Source: an uncultured cyanobacterium (lineage in GTDB: Bacteria; Cyanobacteriota; Cyanobacteriia; PCC-6307; Cyanobiaceae). Taken from it: DNA of 16,941 bases. The translations under genes were made by a program, and so were the position numbers. Below are positions 7,656 through 12,972 of the stretch, in pieces; position 1 is the stretch's first letter, and each line of letters opens with the position of its first letter. The stretch covers positions 1-16,941 of the forward strand of contig CAIOXF010000165.1 in assembly GCA_903862155.1 (NCBI GenBank), read 5' to 3'. The notes under the pieces are model-generated. The model was given only the letters and a program-made list of their open reading frames with translations, did no database searches and was not told the DNA's origin.

Positions 7656-7850
7656 ATGAGCCTCCCCACCAGCGCAACCCCGCACGAGCCAGCCTCGCTT
7701 CAGGCCTCCGCCCAGGCTCCGTCGAACAGCGGAAACGCGGCCATGCGACTCAGCCCCCAGGGGGAACAAATCCTCTGCAACCACTGCGGCCGCACCGCCA
7801 CCAACGGCATCAGCTGCGAGGGCTACTGCGTGGCCGACTCGGGCTACTGA
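7656..7850 (+). CDS. Small four-cysteine protein, putative zinc-ribbon-like
   Basis: The 64-residue reading from the ATG at 7656 has a low-complexity Ser/Ala/Pro N-terminus. Its conserved-looking C-terminal block begins MRLSPQGEQ and contains CNHC followed by SCEGYC, a C-x2-C-x9-C-x3-C arrangement that could bind one zinc ion. The true start may instead be the ATG at 7743, giving 35 residues consisting only of this block. Neither start has a strong ribosome binding site. Function is unknown. It lies two bases before the next gene and is probably co-transcribed with it. It is divergent from the aldo/keto reductase, with 44 bases between starts. Confidence 0.7.
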   Translation: MSLPTSATPHEPASLQASAQAPSNSGNAAMRLSPQGEQILCNHCGRTATNGISCEGYCVADSGY

Positions 7851-7852
7851 CC

Positions 7853-8416
7853 ATGGCGTTGCGCCGGCCCCGAACCAGCCTGCTGGCCCTGGCCGCCGGG
7901 GCGGCCCTGGTGGCCCACCCGCCAACCGTGGCGCGCCAACCCACTCCGGAGCTGGATTTCGGCCGGTTCAGCGAACGGCTGGTGCGCTGCGTGCTCAGCA
8001 CCCCCACCAGCCATCGGAGCCAGCGCTCTTGCGGGCGACTTCGGATCGAACAAAACCTGGAAGGCGTGCTGAGCGTGCGCTTCAACCTGACGGCCGGCAA
8101 CGAGCGCTACAGCAGTGAAGACCTGGTGTTCGCCGGCATGCTGTCTGGTGACAGTGAACCCATGGCCTGCCGCGGCGATGGGCGCTGCCAGCCGCGCTTC
8201 CCGGTTGTGCTGAGCGTAAACGCCATCTCCACTGGCGTCTACGACCGCCGCGGCCTGGCGGCCACCCTGCCGCGTGCCCGGGTGGCACGGGGCCTGTGCC
8301 GCATTGAGGCCGTGCGGGCCACCTGTGAGGCCACCGAACGCGATGGCGAGCGCTGGCGGGCCGAGGGCTTCTTCCTCGGCACCCCGCCGCCAGACGTGCG
8401 GGCCGCCCAGCGCTAA
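7853..8416 (+). CDS. Secreted six-cysteine protein of unknown function
   Basis: This 187-residue protein has an N-terminal signal peptide (basic MALRRPR, hydrophobic core 9-20, likely cleavage after VARQ-region residues 26-28). The mature part contains six cysteines at 46, 60, 106, 112, 149 and 158. An even number in an exported protein suggests up to three disulfides. No catalytic motif or named domain is recognised. The composition (many short polar and beta-like segments) fits a small periplasmic globular domain. It starts two bases after the four-cysteine small gene. Its TAA stop abuts the stop of the convergent DUF3721 gene with no base between them. Confidence 0.75.
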   Translation: MALRRPRTSLLALAAGAALVAHPPTVARQPTPELDFGRFSERLVRCVLSTPTSHRSQRSCGRLRIEQNLEGVLSVRFNLTAGNERYSSEDLVFAGMLSGDSEPMACRGDGRCQPRFPVVLSVNAISTGVYDRRGLAATLPRARVARGLCRIEAVRATCEATERDGERWRAEGFFLGTPPPDVRAAQR

Positions 8417-8863
8417 TCAGGGCTCCGTCGGGTGATGGGCGCAGGGCATCCACAGGGAACCCATGGCATGCACGCCCGCGCAGCCCAGCTCACGGGCCTT
8501 TTGCAGCGCCACCGCCTTGCTCTGATAGGCGTAGAGGTTGGCGCTTGGGGATGCAACCTGGCCGTGATGGTGATGGTGATGGTGATGGGCAGCCGCCACT
8601 GCCGCTCCGCCCAGCCGCTTGAGGCCCATGCCCTCCACCCCGGCCCACCACACGCCCATCACATTCACCCCGGCCACCAGCACGCCCATCCCCACCACGC
8701 AGGCATTGATCACGCCCATGCCCACGGCGCCCAGGCTCAGCACGCCCATGGGCACCACTCCGATGCTCACCACCCCCATCGGCACAATCCCGATCGACAC
8801 GATCCCGAGGGGGGCAATGCCGAAGGCGATCACCCGGGGTTTGCCGCCGCAGCTCTCAGACAC
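8417..8863 (-). CDS. Met-ladder pentad-repeat protein with His8 run and C-terminal DUF3721 motif
   Basis: The 148-residue product has three parts. Residues 11-86 are a nearly uncharged pentad repeat (four residues then usually Gly), such as IVSIG-IVPMG and VVSIG-VVPMG. Methionine precedes the glycine at 29, 39, 49, 59, 69 and 79, exactly every ten residues. Residues 93-100 are eight consecutive histidines. Residues 111-145 resemble DUF3721, with C128-x3-H132-x8-C141-x2-H144 and the shared MG-x2-WMPCA. The GTG at 8863, one base after the upstream stop, is the best start. No ATG precedes it in frame except one deep inside the upstream gene. There is no classic signal peptide. The repeat could be a beta-solenoid or membrane-embedded, and metal binding is inferred. 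Confidence 0.75.
   Translation of the reverse strand: MSESCGGKPRVIAFGIAPLGIVSIGIVPMGVVSIGVVPMGVLSLGAVGMGVINACVVGMGVLVAGVNVMGVWWAGVEGMGLKRLGGAAVAAAHHHHHHHHGQVASPSANLYAYQSKAVALQKARELGCAGVHAMGSLWMPCAHHPTEP
8564..8587 (-). repeat. Hexanucleotide tandem repeat encoding His8
   Basis: Four perfect copies of CACCAT-type hexamer (minus strand; GTGATG on the plus strand) encode eight alternating CAT/CAC histidines. Such a tract can change copy number by slippage in steps of two histidines without a frameshift. Confidence 0.9.
8606..8833 (-). repeat. Coding repeat: decad units with methionine ladder
   Basis: This segment encodes residues 11-86 of the downstream DUF3721 protein as about seven 30-base units. 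Each gives two pentads, the second usually ending Met-Gly. The DNA copies have diverged but shared words such as GGCATGGGCGTG-like codons recur. The regularity indicates internal duplication. Confidence 0.8.
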
Positions 8864-8864
8864 G

Positions 8865-9086
8865 TCAGTGGCCGGCGCTATGGGGAACGGCCTGTCCGTG
8901 CTTAGCACACGGCATCCACTGGTCGCCCATCGGATGGGCGCCCGTGCAGTTGAACAGTTTGGCCGCCTTCTCCGCCTCCGCCTTGGTGGCGTACATGGCC
9001 GGCACAGCTTTTGTGCCGCTGTGTTGTGCACAGGCCGCCGCAGGCATCCCAACCAACAGCAAGCCCGCAAGGGCCAAGAGCTTCAT
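8865..9086 (-). CDS. Small exported DUF3721-domain protein
   Basis: This 73-residue protein has a signal peptide (MKLLALAGLLLVGMPAAACA, likely cleavage after ACA at 20) and a mature part that is essentially one DUF3721-type domain. AMYATKAEAEKAAKLF (30-45) forms a helix and is followed by C47-x3-H51-x8-C60-x2-H63. The C19 context is only a weak lipobox. GGAAG lies five bases before the ATG, supporting this start over the adjacent GTG at 9089. DUF3721 is a short cyanobacterial domain without a known function. The Cys/His pattern suggests metal binding by inference. The next gene starts one base after this stop and carries a second copy of the motif. tRNA-Cys lies 105 bases upstream. Confidence 0.85.
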   Translation of the reverse strand: MKLLALAGLLLVGMPAAACAQHSGTKAVPAMYATKAEAEKAAKLFNCTGAHPMGDQWMPCAKHGQAVPHSAGH

Positions 9087-9191
9087 CACAGCTTCCGCAA
9101 CCGCCAGAAACTAAGGGAAACTCCCGAACACCACACAGAATTTGCGCACGCCGGCACACAACGTTGCCGCTGACGCAGAAGAAAACGAAAG

Positions 9192-9262
9192 AGGCGGCAC
9201 CCAGATTCGAACTGGGGGTAAAGGATTTGCAATCCTCTGCCTTACCACTTGGCCATGCCGCC
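9192..9262 (-). tRNA. trnC: tRNA-Cys (GCA)
   Basis: The 71-base cloverleaf reads on the minus strand from GGCGGCA. It has a 7-bp acceptor stem, D stem GCC/GGC, anticodon arm GAGGA-TTGCAAA-TCCTT with anticodon GCA, a four-base variable loop, T arm CCCAG-TTCGAAT-CTGGG and discriminator U. CCA is not encoded. The pyrimidine-rich stretch just downstream (plus-strand GAAGAAAACGAAAG) may help end transcription. It is divergent from the glycosyltransferase gene. Confidence 0.97.
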
Positions 9263-9288
9263 GTGAGGGAGCAAACTCCCGTGGTCGG

Positions 9289-9297
9289 ATCGTATCA
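9289..9297 (-). promoter_or_regulatory. Candidate extended -10 element for tRNA-Cys
   Basis: On the minus strand TGATACGAT resembles an extended -10 (TG-n-TACGAT, four of six consensus). It would start transcription about 20 bases before the tRNA. A GGGAG-CAAA-CTCCC hairpin (9267-9280) lies in that leader. No good -35 is visible. Confidence 0.3.
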
Positions 9298-9305
9298 GCC
9301 ATGGC

Positions 9306-10580
9306 ATGGCCACCCGGTTGCTGGTTCTGAGCAACGGCCATGGCGAAGACCTCATTGCCCTGCGGGTGATCCGCGCCCTGCTGGAACTCCGGCCCCAGCT
9401 TGAGATCGCCGTGCTGCCGATGGTGGGCGAGGGGCAGTCCTATGCGGCTGAGGAGGCGGCCGGCCGACTGCGGCGGATCGGGCCCCGGCAGGAGTTGCCC
9501 AGCGGCGGCTTCAGCAACCAGAGCTTCTCGGGCCTGCTGAGCGATCTGGCGGCAGGGGTTCTGGGGCTGAGCTGGCGCCAGTGGCGGCTGGTGCGCGCCT
9601 GGGGCAAGCGCGGTGAGCCGGTACTGGCAGTGGGGGATCTGCTGCCGCTGCTGATGGCCTGCGCCGGCGGCGGGCCCTTCGGCTTTATCGGCACCCCCAA
9701 GAGCGATTTCACCTGGGCCTCCCCTGCTCCGCCCGGCTGGCCCTCCAGCCCCTGGGACCTGCTCGCCGACGCCTACCACCGCCGCAAGGGCAGCGAATGG
9801 GATCCCTGGGAATGGACCCTGCTGCGTGGGCGCCGCTGCAGGCTGGTAGCCCTGCGCGACCGGCTCACGGCCCGGGGGCTGCGCCGCCATGGGGTGAACG
9901 CCCTGGCTCCCGGCAACCCGATGATGGATGGCTTCGCCGCCAGCCCCCCGCCGGCCTGGCTGGAAGCGTCGGCCCCGCGGGTGCTGCTGCTGCCGGGCAG
10001 CCGCATGCCGGAAGCGCTCGGCAACGCCGAGCGGCTGCTGCACGCCCTCACCCTCCTGGCGGATCAACAGGGCGGGGTACTCACCGCCCTGCTTGCCACC
10101 GGCTCACGGCCGAACGCCACCGAGGTGGCGCCACTGCTGGAGCGCATGGGCTTCAAGGCTCACCCCGAGCCTGGGGAGATGGAGCTGAGGGCCCTTGGGG
10201 CCGCGGCTTGCTGGCACCGGGGCCCGCTGCAGCTGCTGATCGGGCCGGGATGCTTCAGCCGCTGGGCCCCCTGGGCCACCGCCGGGCTGGCCACCGCCGG
10301 CACCGCCACAGAACAGCTAGTGGGCCTGGCGATCCCGGCCCTCTCGATCCCCGGGCCCGGCCCCCAGTTCAAGGCCGGATTCGCCCGGCGCCAGAGCCGC
10401 CTGCTGGGGGGCGCCGTGCTCCCCTGCCGCACGCCCCAGCAGGCGGCGGAACAGCTAGGCGTGCTGCTGCGGGAGCCGGAGCTGCGCCGGCGACTGGGCC
10501 GCATCGGCGAGGCCCGCATGGGGCCCACCGGAGGCAGCGAACGACTCGCGGCCCTGGTGGCCGAACGGCTGCTGGGATGA
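9306..10580 (+). CDS. Lipid-A-disaccharide-synthase-related glycosyltransferase (LpxB-like)
   Basis: This 424-residue protein resembles the cyanobacterial LpxB-related family (TIGR03492-type), a GT-B glycosyltransferase fold. It begins with an NGHGEDLIALR motif (10-20). It has GTPKSDFTW (129-137), APGNPMMDGF (201-210) and a nucleotide-sugar-type LLLPGSRMPEA segment (227-237) at the start of the C-terminal half. The late GPGPQFKAGFARRQ region fits the binding cleft. True LpxB makes the lipid A disaccharide, and this related family's substrate is not established. No transmembrane segment is present. It starts 43 bases from the divergent tRNA-Cys. A 25-base gap separates it from a small gene downstream. 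Confidence 0.82.
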   Translation: MATRLLVLSNGHGEDLIALRVIRALLELRPQLEIAVLPMVGEGQSYAAEEAAGRLRRIGPRQELPSGGFSNQSFSGLLSDLAAGVLGLSWRQWRLVRAWGKRGEPVLAVGDLLPLLMACAGGGPFGFIGTPKSDFTWASPAPPGWPSSPWDLLADAYHRRKGSEWDPWEWTLLRGRRCRLVALRDRLTARGLRRHGVNALAPGNPMMDGFAASPPPAWLEASAPRVLLLPGSRMPEALGNAERLLHALTLLADQQGGVLTALLATGSRPNATEVAPLLERMGFKAHPEPGEMELRALGAAACWHRGPLQLLIGPGCFSRWAPWATAGLATAGTATEQLVGLAIPALSIPGPGPQFKAGFARRQSRLLGGAVLPCRTPQQAAEQLGVLLREPELRRRLGRIGEARMGPTGGSERLAALVAERLLG

Positions 10581-10605
10581 TGGCGTCAAGCCTGCCGTCC
10601 AACCC

Positions 10606-10863
10606 ATGCCCGCCATTCCCGACCGGGCCTACAACGCCGCCTGCGGACGACTGGCCAGCCAGCTGGGGATCAGCCTGGCATCAGCCCGCCGCAAGGTGGA
10701 CATCAAGGCGGCCCAGGCGGGTGTGAAGGATGCCGCCGGCAAGCTGGAGCTAGCCGAGGCGATGCTCAGCGAAGCGCAGGCCAGTGGCACCGACAGCCAC
10801 GCCATGCTCACCGCCCAGCTGGGCACGGTGGGCAACGACGCCTACTTCATGACTGAAGACTGA
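10606..10863 (+). CDS. Small conserved-looking protein of unknown function
   Basis: This 85-residue soluble protein is not recognised. It is mostly helical by composition. An N-terminal part contains AYNAACGRLASQLGISLASARRKVDIKAAQAG (8-40), in which GISLASARRKV resembles a helix-turn-helix recognition segment. An Ala/Glu-rich helix (45-60) and a short acidic tail follow. That resemblance is too weak for a DNA-binding call. The ATG follows the glycosyltransferase stop by 25 bases, so co-transcription is likely. It converges on the RNase D gene with 20 bases between stops. Confidence 0.72.
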   Translation: MPAIPDRAYNAACGRLASQLGISLASARRKVDIKAAQAGVKDAAGKLELAEAMLSEAQASGTDSHAMLTAQLGTVGNDAYFMTED

Positions 10864-10887
10864 GCGCCGCTGCCCGGTGGGGCTCAG
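10860..10887. repeat. Inverted repeat spanning two convergent stop codons
   Basis: CTGAGC (10860-10865) and GCTCAG (10882-10887) are a perfect 6-bp inverted pair around a GC-rich 16-base centre. It contains the stop codons of both the 85-residue gene and RNase D. It may act as a bidirectional stop, but neither side has a T-tract. Confidence 0.35.
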
Positions 10888-11558
10888 CGGTTGCCGCCGG
10901 TGGAGTGCTCGAACAGCAGGTGGAAGCGATTGCGATCGAGCTCCGCCATCACCGGCAGACAGCCGAAGCAACGCTCCGCCAGATCCCAGCGCTCCTCACG
11001 CTTGAGCATGGTTTCGAGTCGGTCGCGGGCGGGCAGCAAATAACGCACATCGCCAGCCGCATAGGCCAGCTGGGCATCACTGAGGTCTTCCACCCGGCCC
11101 CAGTCGGAACTCTGGGCCTGCTTGTCGAGCTCGACGCCCACCAACTCCTGCACCACCTCCTTGAGGCCGTGCTTGGGGCTGTAGGTGCGCGCCAGGCGGC
11201 TGGCCACCTTGGTGCAGAAGATCGGGTTCACGGTGATGCCCAGGTTTTCGGCCAGGGCCGCCACATCGAAGCGGGCGAAGTGGAACACCTTCTCGATGGC
11301 CGGGTTCTCCATCAGAGCCTTGAGGCGCGGCGCCTCGCTCTGCCCGCGTTGCAGACGGATGCAGCACACGTTGTCGTGATCGTCGCAGATCTGCACCAGA
11401 CAGAGGCGGTCGCGGCCGTGGATCAGGCCCATGGCCTCGGTGTCCACCGCCAGGGCCCGGGCACCGGCGTAGAGCGCCGCCCACTCGGCGTCGAGGTCGC
11501 CGTCGAACACGGCGAAGCGGGCGGGGGCGGGCAGGTTGCTGGTGGGGGTGGCGCTCAT
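10884..11558 (-). CDS. rnd: Ribonuclease D-type 3'-5' exonuclease
   Basis: This 224-residue protein contains a complete DEDDy exonuclease domain. Exo I is DTEAMGL with D39 and E41, Exo II is HFARFDVAAL with D98, and Exo III is YAAGDVRYL with Y166 and D170. It would trim RNA 3' ends, as RNase D does in tRNA maturation. It ends soon after the exonuclease fold and has no HRDC domain, unlike the longer E. coli enzyme. Short forms like this are common in cyanobacteria. The ATG at 11556-11558 gives MSATPTSNLP. A start at 11612 would add 18 residues with no family match. It converges on the small 85-residue gene and is divergent from the CCB2/CCB4-like gene. Confidence 0.92.
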   Translation of the reverse strand: MSATPTSNLPAPARFAVFDGDLDAEWAALYAGARALAVDTEAMGLIHGRDRLCLVQICDDHDNVCCIRLQRGQSEAPRLKALMENPAIEKVFHFARFDVAALAENLGITVNPIFCTKVASRLARTYSPKHGLKEVVQELVGVELDKQAQSSDWGRVEDLSDAQLAYAAGDVRYLLPARDRLETMLKREERWDLAERCFGCLPVMAELDRNRFHLLFEHSTGGNR

Positions 11559-11635
11559 GGGCAGGCTCGACTCAGCCCATGTTGAACCGCGGCACGCTGG
11601 ACGGCCCAGCACAATGAGTCCAACTCACGACGCTG

Positions 11636-12193
11636 ATGGCCTCCACCGGCTCCACCCTGCTGCTCACGCTGCTGCTGGCCGTTGGCCTGGTGTTCTTTCT
11701 GCGGGCGGCCAGCAAAGACCGCACCACCGTGGTGGATGTGCGCTCGTCGAAGCCGGCCATCGAAGTGCTGAGCGGTCTCACCGTGTGGCTGGAGCAGCGG
11801 GGCTGGCAGGCCGTGCCGGAAGCCAGTGATCCCGAACGGCGCCATCTGTTGTTCCGCGCCCAGGTGGCGGCAAGCCCAACCCTGGCGGTGCTGCTGTCGC
11901 TGCTGGGAGGGGTAGGCGCCGCCTGCCTGGGGCTGGTGCTGCGCCAGCTGGCACCGGCCCTGGGCTGGTGGCCGTTGCTGCTGGCCCTGCTCGGGCCGAT
12001 GGCCGGCGTGATCTACCGCAAGCGCGCCCAGCGGGCCGAGGAACTGGAGCTGCGGCTGCTGAGCCACGACAGCGCCACCGGTAGCGAGTTGCGGCTGCGG
12101 GCCCACCGCGATGAATTGATTGCCCTGGAGCAAGACATGGGGCCGAAACTGGGGCTCTTCAGCGACGGCTCACTGCTCAGCTCCCCGATCTGA
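11636..12193 (+). CDS. CCB2/CCB4-like cofactor assembly protein (cytochrome b6)
   Basis: This 185-residue membrane protein resembles the cyanobacterial family related to chloroplast CCB2/CCB4 (PF11152-type). Those proteins are needed for covalent attachment of heme ci to cytochrome b6. It has one membrane segment near the N-terminus (about 7-23), then KDRTTVVDV (27-35) and a WLEQRGW-containing domain. A hairpin of two further membrane segments (about 81-103 and 108-127) follows, separated by RQLAPALGWW. A soluble C-terminal tail (128-185) completes it. The call rests on remembered family features such as FRAQVAASP and the GWWPLLLALLGP motif. It is followed by the amidase-like gene after five bases, so the pair is probably an operon. 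Confidence 0.75.
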   Translation: MASTGSTLLLTLLLAVGLVFFLRAASKDRTTVVDVRSSKPAIEVLSGLTVWLEQRGWQAVPEASDPERRHLLFRAQVAASPTLAVLLSLLGGVGAACLGLVLRQLAPALGWWPLLLALLGPMAGVIYRKRAQRAEELELRLLSHDSATGSELRLRAHRDELIALEQDMGPKLGLFSDGSLLSSPI

Positions 12194-12198
12194 CCGCC

Positions 12199-12972
12199 AT
12201 GCGCCAGCGATCCCGGGCCCTGCTCGCCCTGCTGTTCAGCGCAGCGCTGGTGGCTCCGGCGGCCGCCCAGGCGCCTGCCCCCTCCAGCTGGGATCCGCTC
12301 ACAGGCCCCCGCAGCCGCCTGGCCCGCGACTGGGTGGGCACCCAACCGGTGCCACACGACACGGAAATCCTGGTGATGCCCGGCCATGCCGATTCCCAGG
12401 GGGTGGCCGGGCCCGGCACCAGCGGCGAGGCCGTGGGGCGCCGGGGAGCACGGCCCATGCAGCCGGGCATCAGCGATGAGCTGCACTGGAACCTGCTCAC
12501 CGCCCAGGCCATCGTGCGGCTGGGGCAGGAGCGGGGGCTGCGGATCCGCTACTACGACCCCGAGGTGCGCAACATCGCCCATGGCGACGATCCCCGCACC
12601 ACCTGGAGCGTGGGGCGGATGCACGCGGCGGCCGGGGGCTACGCCCTGGAAATCCACTACGACGCCTACGGCCCTGATGGGGTGGGATCGGGTCTGATCG
12701 TTCCCCTGAACCGGGAACCCTCCCGCCTCGACGAGAGCCTGGCCCAGGAGTTCGGCAACTACCCCCGCAACTTCCGCGGCGGCCTGGGCGGCCCCAGGCG
12801 GGGAGTGGCGATTCTGGAGATCGGCAAGCTCGAAGGCCAGTTAGAGCGCAGCCTGCGCGATCCCGCCCGCAGCGCCCTGGTGGTGAATGCCATCGCCGTG
12901 CGGGTGGTGCAGGCCCTGGTGCGGGGGCTGGAGCCGCCTCCGGCGGCCCCGGTGGCCACCCTGGCCCCCTAG
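12199..12972 (+). CDS. Secreted N-acetylmuramoyl-L-alanine amidase-like protein
   Basis: This 257-residue exported protein has a signal peptide ending at AAAQ (about 23). The mature domain carries the four metal/catalytic positions of zinc-dependent Amidase_3 enzymes in order: H63 in MPGHADSQG, E94 in DELHWNLLTAQ, H153 in LEIHYDAYG, and E207 in VAILEIGKLEG. Those enzymes cut the bond between N-acetylmuramic acid and L-alanine in peptidoglycan. The overall sequence is divergent, with an inserted Gly-rich stretch (68-84), so the assignment is by motif pattern rather than strong family recognition. It is coupled to the CCB2/CCB4-like gene. Its TAG stop shares a CTAG with the hemF stop. Confidence 0.72.
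   Translation: MRQRSRALLALLFSAALVAPAAAQAPAPSSWDPLTGPRSRLARDWVGTQPVPHDTEILVMPGHADSQGVAGPGTSGEAVGRRGARPMQPGISDELHWNLLTAQAIVRLGQERGLRIRYYDPEVRNIAHGDDPRTTWSVGRMHAAAGGYALEIHYDAYGPDGVGSGLIVPLNREPSRLDESLAQEFGNYPRNFRGGLGGPRRGVAILEIGKLEGQLERSLRDPARSALVVNAIAVRVVQALVRGLEPPPAAPVATLAP

Noticed and set aside
8606..8833. Regular short repeats considered as a CRISPR array
   Set aside because: The units are diverged, in frame, about 30 bases with no separate spacers, and encode a periodic protein.
8432..8905. His/Pro/Thr-rich plus-strand frames over the DUF3721 repeat gene
   Set aside because: They are the reverse reading of the decad repeat. The minus frame gives a conserved DUF3721 motif at its end, which the plus frames cannot explain.
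9111..10067. A 318-codon minus-strand frame
   Set aside because: It runs through tRNA-Cys and lies antisense to the glycosyltransferase gene. The protein is Gln/Gly/Pro-rich with no motif.
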